DNA of 64,000 nt from assembly GCF_950023065.1 (NCBI RefSeq), contig NC_088678.1:66990460-67054459 (forward strand), given 5' to 3'. This DNA is from Planococcus citri (lineage: Eukaryota; Arthropoda; Insecta; Hemiptera; Pseudococcidae). This document shows positions 36,640-50,040 of this stretch, piece after piece (position 1 is the first letter of the stretch; the number at the start of each line of letters is the position of its first letter). Both the position numbers and the translations under genes were made by a program. The notes under the pieces were generated by a model. It had not been told where the DNA came from and searched no databases. It saw only the letters and a program-made list of their open reading frames with translations.

Positions 36640-38253
36640 TCATGGCCAGACAATACTCGCAATCCAAGGAACGTAATGGTCTACTTTGGTAAAAATATCG
36701 TAGAAGTCGTTTTCCGTGTTGAAATCTTTCTCCTTGTTTATACTTACCCCTATGAGCTCGTAGAGTGGAGTTTTCCCATCCGGACATCGATCAGACCATA
36801 CCTGCAGTGGTCCTCCACCATTAGTACCCTACAATGCAGCGGAGAAAATAAGAATTTGTAACCATGTTTTTTCACAGTGGTACCGACACCGACAACGTGT
36901 TAGTGTTGCGATCGTACAAAATTTACGCTTTTGTTTTCTCCAGGATTGAGTGTACAAATTATATACTCGGAATATCCACCGAACTTGTTTAGATGTTTGC
37001 CACAAGTTGATTTTGGATCCTCGTCTAAGCGTAACTGTGTCATTCTGAGACGTACTTCCGCGTTATCTGTGAATGATATTGTTACTATCTCACGTCAGGT
37101 GTTGTTCATAATACGTAACATAGTACCCTAAATAGCGATAGGAAATATTTTTCTTCATCCTAATTTTAGAAAATTATACGCACTGTGGTCCCATCCTGAT
37201 GCGATGACGATGTTGCGGTATTTCTCGATTTTATAATCTGTGTTCAGACATATCGGTCTCATGGTTCGGTCGAAGTCGACTTTTTTATCGAGTTTTAAAA
37301 GAGCAATATCGTCGAGTAGTCCATGAAAGCCTACCTGGTTGGTGTATCCAGGATGTACGTGGAATGCTGCTACATTGTACACTCTGCGTTGAGATAATTC
37401 CGAATACATAATTCCCAATGTAACTCGCATGCGTGGATTATGTCTAGAAAAATCGAAATTCGACGAATATTTCAAGAATACATACGTGAAATCATCTTTT
37501 TGATTAACGACTAATTTGTTCTTACACACCCAGCTGTAGTTATGCAGTAAGCAGAACTCAAAACGTAGTGTTCGCTGATTAACGAGCCTTCACATGAAAA
37601 CGATTTCGAAAGGACTGGGTTTTCGAATTGTATTAACGCCTTGATACACGAATAGAATCGTGGGATGGAAAAGAAGAAAGTATTAATTGTACCTACTTCA
37701 GATTTGAAAGCTTTTGTATCAATTTTGTCGTAATTTTTTAGAATAGAGTATCACCTGGTGAGCAATCTGCCCTTCTGTAACGTTTCCTCCATCTGTTATG
37801 GCAATCGGTGTATTGGAACGTGGAGTTGAAGTTGAAGTAGAAGTAGAAGTAGAAGTAGAAGTAGAAGTTGAAGTTGACTCAATACTTAGCTTACAGACTT
37901 GTTCGTTATACTCTTTACATTCTGAAAATTCGTTTGAAATTTTATTATTACGTGAATTCAGACTGTAAAGAAATTGAATCATTAATGATCATAAATCGTG
38001 GTTACTTTCATTGGCTTTTTTTATTTGATTTTGAGCCCATATCCAGTCACGTATCAATATATAACAGATTACTGAAAATAATAAAGAATTTGATTAGAAA
38101 AAAGGTGTTAGATAGGAATTCTTGCCGGCTATTGGTTTGATAAATTATTATTTTTTTATATAATGTTTGAAAATGTTACTTACTTCCTATGGTTGTCACA
38201 CAGGCTAACGCGAATAATGCGAGAGATATGTTATGTAATCGAGTCTGAGCCAT
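36640..38253 (-). CDS. SP4: membrane-anchored serine protease homologue, His to Tyr and rebuilt Ser loop (333 aa)
   Basis: Exons are 38253-38184, 38071-38006, 37921-37755, 37639-37530, 37443-37184, 37066-36927 and 36828-36640, with the cluster's usual phases. After the N-terminal anchor come QIKKANEKCKEY...C and a Thr-Ser dipeptide tract (about ten units, a GAAGTA microsatellite), a likely O-glycosylated stem. The catalytic His is Tyr (Y132 in SSAYC), D183 remains (DDIALLKL), and GDSGGP is replaced by GTNGGGP at 272-278, which is one residue longer and lacks both the Ser and the oxyanion-supporting Asp. CGG before the His is CEG. It is certainly inactive as a serine protease. The frame is open throughout, so it is probably retained as a pseudoenzyme. 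Confidence 0.85.
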
Positions 38254-38488
38254 TTGAAATTTATTATCTTCGTAATTTGTGGACGAAGTTGACGCAGATT
38301 AATTGTGTATTTATCCAGAATCTGGAATATTGATGAATTTGTAAAAAATACAGTATGCTAATTTTACGCTCAAAGTACATTTTGATCGATCATGATCTAC
38401 ATATCGAAGAACGATATCAGTTCCATGTCTTTTGATGTTTACTGTTTGTATGAATGCACGATGGTTTAAGTAAGCGTCCGTCTTTGAT

Positions 38489-38499
38489 AGCCAACTATT
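38489..38499 (-). promoter_or_regulatory. shared upstream core of SP4
   Basis: The minus-strand AATAGTTGGCT core shared with SP2 and SP3 lies about 235 bp upstream of the SP4 ATG. The match is shorter than in the other genes. Confidence 0.25.
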
Positions 38500-38599
38500 T
38501 ACCTATCGACCTTTTAATTTTTTCAATTTTTTGGTGGCGTCAAAATGCAAAAAATGAGGTTCTCAATTTTATGAGCTTCATTTTCTGCATTTTTTGATG

Positions 38600-39560
38600 A
38601 AATGCATTTCATATGTATTAAATTTTTTTTAGCTTTTTCGATTCCCTAAATTGATTTAGGGCTGGTACTTTTTTCTGAAAATCCAATATTGAAAGTGTCG
38701 TTTTTTTAGTCGAAAACCGCCAAAAAGTCCTGCTTTTTATTGAAATTACCAGTCTTGGTGTTTGTAAAAAAAACGTCAAACATTTTTGCTCTTTCAAAAA
38801 TTGACAAAAATTTTCGTTTTTTTGCAAAATTACTAAAAATGGTCGTAAGTAACTTTTTTTGCAAAAAATTCCAAGAAATCTTACTTTTTTCCAAAATTGT
38901 TCCAAAATCCTACATTTGCCAAAATTTGCCAAAAATTCTAGCATTTTAGCAATTGAAAAGTTTCACGTTCTTAGCAAAAGTCACCAAAATGTTTCGTTTT
39001 TTGAAAAAAATTGCGAGAAAGTATAACTTTTTTAAAGAGTGATTCCCAAAAATTGCTGCTTTTTGCTAAACTGCCAAAATTTTTGCTTTTTGACAAAAAT
39101 GCTTGCTGTGTAACGAAATTGCTATAGATATTCACCTTCCCCCCCCCCCCCCAAAAAAAAAAATTATCTAAAAGTCTCGTTTTTTGACTGGAAATTACCA
39201 AAAAGTATCCTTTTTTCCCAATATTTCCCAGAAAGTACTTTCTTTACTGCTAATTGCTAAAATTACAAAAATTCTCTCTTTTTAACAAATTCAACTATTT
39301 GATGTTTTTTTAAAAAGAAAAAACAAAACAAAATATCTCACTTTTTTTTTGAAAATTGTCCTAAAGCCTCGCTTGATTTATGCCAGAAATTGGAAAAGAT
39401 GATGATGATTTGTGTATTTTTGAGAATCAGCCGTAAGCCTTCCTTTTTCTTGAATTGTGAAAATCTCGCTTTCTGCTAAAATCAGTTTTTTTTTTTTAAC
39501 TCCAAAAATTTCAAAAAAGTCTCGCTTTTTTATCAAAAAAATTCAAAACAGTTCAATTTT
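38600..39560. repeat. degenerate TTGCCAAAAAGTC-type repeat block
   Basis: This is the same family as 20010-20740 and 30826-31740. It includes a poly-C run at about 39139-39152. Open frames on both strands are repeat shadows. Confidence 0.7.
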
Positions 39561-40289
39561 TTAAAATTAAAAACGAACATCAACAGGAATTGAGGGACTC
39601 GTGGAGGAACCCATTTGATACCCATCTCCCTATATCACTTCTCCGTTTTCATGCCATTCTAAAAAATTAATGATTTGGTTATTAATTAATATTTTTCAAA
39701 CTAATTTCGAGTTTTTTTTGTATATGTTTCAGGTGAGTCGAGTATACTTTTTGAGTACGAGTACCTTCCATGTTTCATATTTCTTGTCGGAGTTGAATGT
39801 TTGTGAGTATTATTGCAATTGAATGAATTTATCTGTATGATAATGAATTAATGATTGATTGATGATTGTCGTCCTGAAAAATGATTTTTGGAATCTAGCA
39901 AGTGATTTCAATAAGATTGATCACGCTGATCATGAGAAAAATTATTAAGAAATTCCATCGTGTATAAATTTTTTGCGAAGGCGGCGTTACGATTGAAAAT
40001 TGTTCGTTATTTGTTCCTTATTTTTGAAAATAAAAGTTGATTTAGGGGGGGGGGAGCTGGGGGCTTTTGAAGGTTCGAAACCACCAAAAATCGACTAGGA
40101 AGGTCGAAAATAAGGTACATAAACCAAATTTAATTTTTTTTTCTTCATACGTTCGCAAAAGATGATTTTTTTTATCAAGAATAATCATAGGAGAAAATTT
40201 AGGATTCGAACTGATATGAAAAGGTTTTGAAAATATGCGCCTAAATTGATTGAAAGTGTCACAAGGATGGTAAATCTGACAAAGGAACA

Positions 40290-41168
40290 TCTTGAGGTGT
40301 CACACTCGGATTTGAACGAGACCTCGATTTTTGGAAAGAGAGTCTAAAACCCCCAAAACCAAATTTTCAACTGCCCAAGTTCATTTTTCGATTTTTGGCG
40401 AATTTTTGTAAATTCAAAATTGACTGGTTTTTTGCGATTAATGCTTTTTTTAAAAAAGTACGTACTTGATCAATAAAAATGGTCAAAATAAGTCCCAAAA
40501 CTAATATTAACTACCCAAATCCAAATTTCACCATTTCCAGCCATTGGAGCCTCCAGCGCGACTTTCAATTTCTCCAGAATTTTGAATTCGCTCCAGAAGG
40601 CGTGAATATGCAGTTGGGCAGCTAAAAATCGAGTTGTGTATTACACTCGACCTGTTTAACGAGTTAATCCACATTTGAGCCGATTTTGAGAGTGACGCCT
40701 CAAGAGTGGTTTTTTGACCAGCTTTTTTCAAAATTAAAAAATCCAAAAAATCAAGTTTACCTCCAAAATCGGCTCAAATGTGGATAAACTCGTTGAACAG
40801 GTCGAGTGTAATATACAACTCGAGTTTTAGCTGTTCAACTTCATATTCACGCCTTCTGGAGCAAATTCAAAATTCTGGAGAAATTGAAAAATCGCGCCGG
40901 AGGCTCCAGAATGGCTGGAAATGGTGAAATTTGGATTTAGGTAATTAATATTAGTTTTGGGACTTATTTTGACCATTTTTATTGATCAAGTACGTACTTT
41001 TAAAAAAAAAACATAAATCGCAAAAAAGCAGTTAATTTTGAATTTCCAAAAATTCGCCAGAAATCGAAAAATGAACTTGGGCAGTTGAAAATTTGGTTTG
41101 GGGGGTTTTAGACTATGCTCTTTCCAAAAATCGCGGTCCCGTTCAAATCGGAGTGTGACACCTCAAGA
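40290..41168. repeat. long inverted repeat, ~410-bp arms
   Basis: The left arm starts CTTGAGGTGTCACACTC and the right arm ends with the reverse complement (GAGTGTGACACCTCAAG). Shared inner landmarks include TGATCAATAAAAATGGTC near 40468 / ATTTTTATTGATCAAG near 40975, and CGACCTGTTTAACGAGTT near 40648 / AACTCGTTGAACAGGTCG near 40787. The arms are separated by only ~50 bp. The CTGGAGGCTCC words inside belong to a dispersed family also seen near 19000, 41225 and 51000. Confidence 0.85.
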
Positions 41169-41865
41169 GAGGTTCCCTTGTGAGTTTATAGGTGCTGTTT
41201 TCCCAAAACTGGAGAATCCAAAAATCTGCTGGAGGCTCCATAACGGTTTGAAACCACTACCAATCGACTCGAGAGGTCGAAAATAGCATACAAACCAAAT
41301 TTCAGCTTTCTGGCTCAATTTCGTGGAATTTTGATTTTTCCCCATTTTTTTCAAAAATTCCTCAAATATCGGAAAAACAATTTAAGCATCTGAAATTTTG
41401 TCTAGTGGTGTATTTTAGAATGCTCTATTGATTCTCTTGTTTGGATGCCTATTTTGTGAGGGATACTGGGGGAGAGGGGGACATATGAATTAAATTTTCG
41501 AAAGAAGATCCAGGAATTTAATTTATGTAGTGTCGAGGTTATTTTTTCTAAACATTGAGACAATTAATGTGCCAAATGTTGTTTTTGTATTTACAAATAA
41601 TCGACCATTACAAAAAAAAATCTCCATAACATGATTATGACTTTGAGGCGAGAAAATTACATATAATGTACATTGTAACTACATAGCAAATCGTGTAATA
41701 ACAAAGCCATGATCTGCGGTACAATTATAGTCGTATTGATTTCAGTTGAAAATTGAGTGAAATCGAATCCTCCTCAATTAATTTTTCATTTTTCGACAGG
41801 CTCAGTCATTTGAATTGACCTATTGGCCAAATACTCGAATGCATAGGTTTTGATAATCCATTACT
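41169..41865. other. intergenic DNA downstream of SP5
   Basis: Dispersed-repeat sequence continues from the inverted repeat, then AT-rich DNA. No gene is seen. Confidence 0.4.
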
Positions 41866-43919
41866 TTAAAATTCATCTTCCCAAACAGTACTCGCAATCC
41901 AATAAATAAACGGTTCTAATACAAGATGAAAGCTAAGCTGTGCTATATTTCCAACCTCCGTATTGTTATCTATACCTGTAATAATTGCAATTTGTTCGTA
42001 TACGTTCGAACATTTATCATTCAAAGGTATCATCGTCGGTCCCCCAGAATCACCCTGCAAAAAAAAAAAGATAAAATCCAATTAGATGTCGTTTTACAAT
42101 GGAAATTTTATATCGGGAAGTTTCCTTTCCGTACATAGTTTGGGGTTTTTATTGTTGTCGGGCTTCCAGCGCACATCAATAATCGTTGTCCCGATGGTGG
42201 TACACGCGATTTTGAATACCATTGGGCGCATCGTGTTTTAATAATTTCTCCATCGGTGCGTAATTCGGCGTACTGGAGATGCTTTGCATTCGATGTTTCT
42301 GCGGTTTACAACATTTAGTCAGCTTATAATACGAGTTGAAAAATTCCTAGCTACATACTTACTACTTATTTCAGTAAGGCCCCATCCTGCCACAATAACG
42401 CTGCTGTAATTGTCTGCGTTAAATATTGAGTTCAAACATATCGGTCTCATGTTCAAATTGAATTCCACTTTTCGATTCAGTTTTAACAGCATAATATCGT
42501 ACCAAGGGTTACCACCGCTGCTAACGTATGTAGGGTGAATGAAAATATCTCGTGCACTGAATAATTCACCGGTAGAATCGTTTAAAAAAACGGCCGTGAT
42601 CACGCTACCCAATTTCACTGGTACCACCAGATCTCTGTAAAATGACATTTTAGAGGAGACAGTAAATCTGGGGCATGTGATATATCGAATTGTATGTTTT
42701 TGGTAACGCTGAACACGAATATGACGTCAGATTTTTGATTGGACCCCATCTACGGTCTCCAGCATCTCCCCAAATGGGGTAAAAGGTCAAAATACTTACT
42801 TTTGCTTAATTTTACCGAACTTTCTTGAAGCGAGCTGTGTATTAAATTTTTTCAAGGGACACGATTTGTCTAATTTTTTGATTTTTTTTTCGTAACATCT
42901 TTTAGAACACTTTTCTAGTGTAACGATTTTAGATAGGTTGCCTTATACGAAACAGTTGATTTAAAATTGATTAAGTATTGAATCATTTACCCAACTTTGC
43001 TTACGCAATGAGCTGCACTCAACACAAAATATTCACTGATTAAACTGCCACCGCATATACCAGAATTGGTTTCCCAATTCGGATCATTCTTCGGAATAAT
43101 GATCAGAGAAGCCTGCGGAAAATATAGCGAAAAATTTTAACAAGCTGGTTTTACTTATTTGTACATCTTTCTGAAAATTGGAGGAAAATTAAAAAAAAAA
43201 TAAGTTGTGGGGAATTTCATCAGGAAATTTCTGGAAAATTTTTCGGTCTCCGACTTGAACTATCTCTTTTTCATCAATGTTCAATCACCAACCGTTGTTT
43301 TTTCCAAAGAAAAACTTGCAAACGTTTTTATTGTAAATTTTAAAATTTGAAACCATGGTAGGGAATTATATAGATTGTGTTTCAAGATTAACGATTCAAT
43401 TTCATCAGTGTAGGTACGTAATGTTTATAGTTAGTTACCATGTGAGGGAATACGCCAACAGAAGCGTCTTCTCCGGCCACTATACCACTCAATTTTCCCT
43501 CTGTCTTCGGTTGCTGAAGGTCGCAAGCAAACTTCACGTATTCTTCGCATTCTAAAAACAAGGAATTTCAATAAGACTGTAACAGCTGTTGAAATCAATG
43601 ATTGATACGAGAAAGTGGTTGCGGTTACTTTTTTGAACTATTTCTTTTGCTCTTCTATGCAAATAGTTTTGTAAAATGACGAACCCAACGATGACTAAAA
43701 AAACAAAAAATATTGTCGTGAGATTTTCGATCAGCGTAAAAATTGAGAAGAAATTGGAATGTGGCTAGAATCGATCAAAATAATGTAAATGTGCGGTATA
43801 CGAGTATGATTGAAATTATTGCGTGATTGCTTACTTGCTATAATAAAAACTAACAGACAGACGATTACAAATATCACTTGAGCTGTTCTGGAATTAATTA
43901 TCTCGTGTAATTCGGCCAT
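41866..43919 (-). CDS. SP5: membrane-anchored serine protease, triad intact, altered pocket (336 aa)
   Basis: Exons are 43919-43835, 43694-43629, 43551-43439, 43112-42991, 42634-42363, 42298-42135 and 42054-41866, with phases 1-1-0-2-1-0. A polar N-terminus (MAELHEIINSRTAQ) precedes about 23 hydrophobic residues, then a basic stretch and KKCEEY...C, the clearest type II anchor of the set. H123 (SAAHC), D175 (YDIMLLKL) and S277 (GDSGGP) complete the triad. The pocket segment is TPNY instead of DxCQ, so cleavage after Arg/Lys is not expected and a pocket disulfide is missing. The activation-like site is G-IVAGEDASVG, the closest to IVGG in the cluster but without a basic residue before it. It is probably an enzyme with changed specificity. 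A pseudoenzyme is not excluded. Confidence 0.87.
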
Positions 43920-45170
43920 ATGTGATTACAAGTGATGTGATTTGTTTCAATAGTTTTAAAACACATTTGAACGTAGGTGTAATAAATGAATTAACTATAG
44001 AGAAAATTTTTTCGAAATTGATTTGGTTAGGTTGTGATAAAGTTATTTATTTGTTTTTTTATCATGAAATTATCACGATCGAACTAATACCTGCATTGTT
44101 AACCATTTATTTGTATGTACTATTTGACAAATGACGTTTATTTATTTATTTATTTTTTTTTGAAATCCGTTTACGTTCGAAGACATTTGAAAAGGGCTAA
44201 GGCCTTAGCCCTCTAATGTGCTCTAGTCAAGGAAATGAATTTTAAGAAATTGTTACCCACCTTTTTTGAGCTTTTATTATTTTTTCCGAAGGAAATTTCG
44301 AAACAATGGGTGCCTGAGAATGAGACTCAAATATCAATACAAATGAAATGAAAGAACAGCTGGAAAAAATTATCCAATTGGTGAAAAAATGATATAGAGG
44401 AAGGGGAGGGGAGGGAAGGAAGAGATACTTGAAAAATTATTCATGGTGGTTGATCAGGGATTGACGGACGAAGGCCATACAAAACAGAATATCTGAAAAA
44501 GAGTGTTCAAAAATTTTTGATTTTTCTGCAATTTTTCTTGAAAATACTTACACATTTTTGAAAATTAGATTTTTAAAAAAAATTTTCTGAATTTTTGGTC
44601 AATTGATTTTTTTGGATTTCAAACTTGCATACAAAAGGTAAGTAGGCCGTAGACAAACATACTTTCTTACTCTTTCTCAGTATGAGTTGCCTACTTACCA
44701 GATGAAAGAAGGCCAGTAACCTATGGAAAAGTAGAACACCATGTATGTGTTACTTTAAAATTCAAAATTAAGCTATTGAAGATTGGAAACTGAAAATAAA
44801 TGCCTGATTATTGTTTTTTTTGTCAATCAAGAGCTTTGGATTTTCCCCCCTCGAGATTCATAGAAAAAGACCTCTGTACATTTAAATTTTTTGGAGCAAG
44901 TATGATTTTCCAAAAATTATACCGAAAAATTAAGAAACCAATGAAAGCTTTTTCGATTAAAACAAAAGCTCGTCTATAGATCGATTGAAAAACAAAATAA
45001 ATATGCATTTTTGGAAAACACAATCAAATCAACACATTTTTGGATTTTTTTCTTTGAATTTATGCGATGAAATTTTGATCAAAGCGAATTATGTTCATGA
45101 TTTTGGAAAACATGATTTCAATTCAAAGGTTAGTTTGGTTACTTTTTCAAAATTTTGGTTACAATACTTT
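43920..45170. other. intergenic DNA upstream of SP5
   Basis: This stretch holds the presumed SP5 promoter, then AT-rich DNA up to the left inverted repeat of the MULE element. No gene is seen. Confidence 0.4.
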
Positions 45171-45268
45171 ACTAGTGTCTGCTCCCTGAAGCTCCTCCAC
45201 AAAAATTATCAGTTATCACACGATGTTGTTGTTGTTTGTTATTTTCAGTTTGTTTACACTTCCGACTT
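45171..45268 (+). repeat. left terminal inverted repeat of the MULE element
   Basis: This ~98-bp segment is the inverse of 54131-54203, with a short TTG-rich insertion relative to it. Confidence 0.75.
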
Positions 45269-45511
45269 AGTGAAATTATGGTCTCAAAATAGTCTCAAAT
45301 AAATGAAAGTTGTGTTTTTTAAATGTTATTAATGATAATTACGTATACTGAAAGAAAACGAATCAATATGTCTAAATTAATCAATTTAGTACTGAACAAC
45401 AACTTACAAATTATGGTCAAAAAAGTAAAAACATATCTAAATTCTGAACCTAAACATACGTTTACGAGTACATTACATTAGTTTTTCGAAAATTTCATCT
45501 TTTTCTTCAAC

Positions 45512-45740
45512 CCGAGCAGCAATTTTCAACTGATTTACGCATATGTTCTGCATAGCAGAAACACATGCATTCTGCAGGCGATCTGCATGCGTTCTGCATG
45601 CAAAACGCGGCGTAATTCTGGACTAATTTGAATGTTTTCTGCATGCGGAAACGTATGCATTTCTGCATGCGATTCCGCATGCAGTACGCGTGCGCTTTCT
45701 CAGCATTCACACATGCAGAAACGCGTGCATTTCTGCTGCA
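45512..45740. repeat. TGCATGCAGAAACGC-rich palindromic block, left copy
   Basis: The block begins CCCGAGCAGCAATT and then piles up GCAGAAAC, GCATGC and TTCTGCATGCG words in both orientations. It is far more GC-rich than its surroundings. An inverted relative ends at 51704 with AATTGCTGCTCGGG. Confidence 0.75.
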
Positions 45741-48700
45741 TTTACGTGTCTGATTCTACAGTGAAATATTGCCTGTATTGCTGGCATTTTGTTATTATGT
45801 CTATGCCTTAGGCGTAAGTACAACTGCCATATACTCATATATGAGCCAATGAGCATAAAATGATAGAAATCATGATGCGGTGGCTAAAAAAATAAAAATA
45901 CTGGTGGCGGCCCTTGTGAGACTTGAATATTGGCCTCCTTGTACAGAGCTTTGAAAAATTACGTTTATATGTAGAAAAAATGAAACATAAATGAATGAAC
46001 ATTTTGCAAAAATGTTGTGCTAATGTATTTATAAGAAAATAACAAACTTAATATTTGTATACATAACTTAATTTTCATTATCTAGTCTATACAGAGAGAA
46101 AAATAGGTACAAAAAAACAAAAATAAGGAAAATTAACATAATTTGATTGATATTGTAAGTAATTCATAGAACTTATAAAAATTTTCTGTCCAGTTTCGGA
46201 GTTTTTATGGTTGAAATGTTTCTTTTTTTTAAATTTATTTTTAAACAAGAAAAGTTTTTGAAAATTCAATTTCAAAAGACCTAAACGCAATTTTCTTTTT
46301 TGGAAAGTAGATTTTGAAAAAAGAGGACAAGACCTACAAGAGGAAGAGTGAAAATTTTTAAAAATTTGTATTTGAAGTAGGTAGCTAGGTAAGTACGACA
46401 CATTTTTCAAAAATATAAACATTACGACTCAATTTTGTATTTAAAAACATACAAAAATATCCCATGAACATTTTTGTTATAATATTCAATTTTCTTGCAA
46501 GAGTTTAACTCATTTTGATATGTAGCGTTGCATCTTATTGAAAATCCCCAAAAACTATGATTCAAGTTCAAACTCAAAGTTCTTCTAATGTGCTCAATAA
46601 TAATTGAACACAAATATTTCGATTTTCAGTTGAAATTTTAATTCATTTTGACAGGTTTCAAGGCACCTTTTTCAATAACCCAGAAAATATAATGACCCTA
46701 GTTGTGGCTCAAAAGTTATCAAAAAAAGTTTGGATTGAAAATTTGGGTCAAAATTTCTTCAAAAATTGTCAAAAAATATTTCCGTTCAAATGAGTATTTG
46801 AATTTTTTGTGAAATATTAACCCTTGAAGGGACACATCGTGGCACTGTTTCAAAAATTTGAAAATTACATCCCAGATTTGTGCTTAAAATTCTTCAAAAG
46901 TGATTGAAAAAAGAATTTTCAATTTTTTGCCGAAGTTTTGATTTACTGGCCTATTTTGATAGGTCACACGATCATTTTTTCACAAATCCCAAAAATTATG
47001 ACACATTTTGGAACAAAAATTCCACACAAATGTTCAAATACATTCAACATTTTTGATTGCTTCGTGTTGTAGTTTTGATTGTTTTTGATTGTTCCGGATG
47101 TAATCCTTTCCCATATTATGGAATGCCACCGCATCATGGCCATCTACTGACTCTAATCCTTCTGCAAAACAACAAATTAATATTAGGCCTAATATAAAAT
47201 TAGGTACATGAGTAAATATTAAATAAAAAGATCATATTTCTTCAATTTCTGAGTAGGTACCCAACAATAATCCATCATAATTTTCCAAATCTGGGAACAA
47301 GGTCATTTTGCCTATTTTACCATGGAATACCCTTTCTATAAGCTAGTAACACGGTACTTTGTTTTTTTTTTGTAGATTTTTGACATATTATGGACCAAAA
47401 ATGCCTAAAAAAGAACCAAAAGACTGAAATGTGTAAAAAGGATGAATAAAAATCGTTTTTCGTATTTGTCTTATTCATTAATTTTCATTTTCACGATTAG
47501 GTACTCCATGTTGCAAGCAAATTTTTGTTGAATTTTCAACAGTTGTGTCAAAATATCAAAAAAATCAATCTAACAAATCATAAATAATCATGTTTTGGGC
47601 CTGATATGTGTAAATACCCACTGAATAAAAAATAATTTTTTTCATATGTAGGTACCTATTGAAAATTCTTTTTATAGTAATTTTTACTGGTACCCCATAT
47701 TACCTGCAACTTTTTGAAATAGTTGATCTACGAGTAGAACCTTTTTTTATAAAGATAATTAAACATGGTTGAAATAATTTTTCGTTGCCACTGCAGTTTT
47801 TACCATCAAATCAAAAAGAGACTTCCACTTTGAATAAAATGTAAAAAAAAAACGAAAAGTTGAAATTTTGTTTTAGAATTTGAAGGAGAAATAAAATTTA
47901 AGTTTACAATTTGGATACAAAATTAACATTGAAATCTACATAGTACATACTACATATTAATTAATAATTGAGTAATACATTTCAAACTTACTGTGTGCAT
48001 GAATCATGAATGATGCTAACATTTTCCAAAAAAAAAAAAAAAAACACAGAAAAACGAACTCGATGCACCATAACAGAAAAAATACAAGTGAAGAACTATT
48101 CACTGGGACAAGAATACCAGTTATCTCTTTTTACAAAATGCTAGAAGGAGTCTGTCAACGTTAAGAGTAGGTAAGGGTGAGAGGATGTGGGAGGGGGTGA
48201 AGAATTTCATTTGAAATGTCTCCGAATATGTTATTGTTAAATATGTTTTGTCACTTTTAATTGTTAAAGCCTAGAATCGCTACTCACTAATTCTCTCTCC
48301 ATCTCTCTCTCTCTCATTCTCTGGTGTAGCTTCAACAACGTGCATGCACCATTGTTGCCAAACAGACAACATTAGATACCTAATGCCTATGCGCGAGATG
48401 CGCGAGCACAGCCTGGATACATGTATTTATGAAAAATATAAAGTTGGCAACATTATTCAAATGTCTATTTGATATTTCGATTTTTCAGAGCAATTTTTCG
48501 ATTTTCACAGAGCAATTTTGAAAAACTGAGCAAAAATAGTCAGCTCCGGTCGTATACACCCTAAACTTATCATATTATTTGGGCATTTTAAGGTCATTCC
48601 ACATCAATTCCACCAAGAAGTGGTAAGGGGGGTCGACGATTTTTTTGAAATTTTTCCTGTGGAAAGGCCTTTTGAAGGGATGACCAATGACGAAAATCGC

Positions 48701-48819
48701 AGCCCTCTAGCCCTTTTTTAAAGCTGCTAGGGGGTGTCCAGGTTTTCAGTGAACTTGAAAAACAACATAAATTAAAAAATTGAGATGGCATTATTTCGTA
48801 AAGTTGATTTTGAAAATTG

Positions 48820-49290
48820 AAAGTTTGCGAAAAAATATGATTTTTAGGTTTGAAACATCAAAAAAAAAATTGATTGGTGAAGTTGACCCATTTGACCCCA
48901 ATTGTTACGTATCCGCGCTGAAAAAGTTGAAAAAAAAACTTTCACTCAAATAAATGAACTCATCACAAAAAATCAAAATTCAAAAAAATTCGATTTTCAA
49001 TTCCAAGATCAAAAAAGTTCAAATTTATTCAGTTGTCTTATTTTGACCTCTTTCTGACTTATTTCATGAAAAAGATGATGAAAATTACGCGCGTAGCAAA
49101 AAAATTAAAATTCGTTCAAAATTCTGAGTGAATTTCGATTTTTTTGTGATGAGTTCATTTCATCGAGTGAAAGGGGTTTTTCAATTTTTTCAACGGATAT
49201 GTAAAAATTCGGGTCAAATGGTTTAACTTTACCAATCAAAACTTGATTTCTTGTTTTAAATTTAAAAAATCACATTTTTTCTCAAACTTT
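48820..49290. repeat. inverted repeat, ~155-bp arms
   Basis: The left arm (48820-48975) contains GATTGGTGAAGTTGACC and AACTCATCACAAAAAATC. The right arm (49130-49290) has their inverses with mismatches (TTTGTGATGAGTTCATTT and TTTACCAATCAAAACTTG). It is a foldback repeat nested in the MULE interior. Confidence 0.65.
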
Positions 49291-50040
49291 CAATTTTTTT
49301 AAATCCGCAATGTATTTAGCCACAATCCACGTCCCCCTCCCATCTCCTTCTCTCTAAAGCTGTAATAACCACGGAGCATGCCACGGAGGTTATGAAAAGA
49401 TAAAAGGAATACCCACGAATTCAAATGGTTTACTTATAAATTTCGTTGAAAATCGCTTCATTTTTTTATTGTTATGAACATGTATAGATATTGTTCATGT
49501 TTTCTTGCACGTGGTGTATAGCCATAGCCAGACATATGTCTGGTGATATGGAGTGTATTGCAAAAATCAGCCTAGAATACTACCTGAAAAAGATATAGGC
49601 ATGTGAGCTGCTTTACTACAGCCAATAAGAAAGTGAGAGAGAGTGAGAGAGAAAAGTGAATAAAACGGAGATTCGTTCTGTACTCCATGTAGTGATATCC
49701 AGCGGCCGTGTCTTCTTCGCAAACTACCCTACAAAAGATCCATTAAACCTGTTGGCCATTGTTCCCACGCAGCGCGCAGATGACAATGATTTCCGCATGG
49801 TTGAGCACAACAGAAAAATATGTACTTTTATGCAAATGAATAGATTGATTCCTTGTAAGGGAAAATTTTCTATCAGTATACTTCTATTATTAATGCAAAT
49901 ATCACCAAAACCACATTTTTAAAAATACGTAGATGTATAGATAGATTTATTCATTGATTGTTTATTATTATTACGAACCAGCGGATGTCTATGTTTTACA
50001 TTACCTTTGGACTGAATTTTCAAGTTGATAAAAAAATTAA

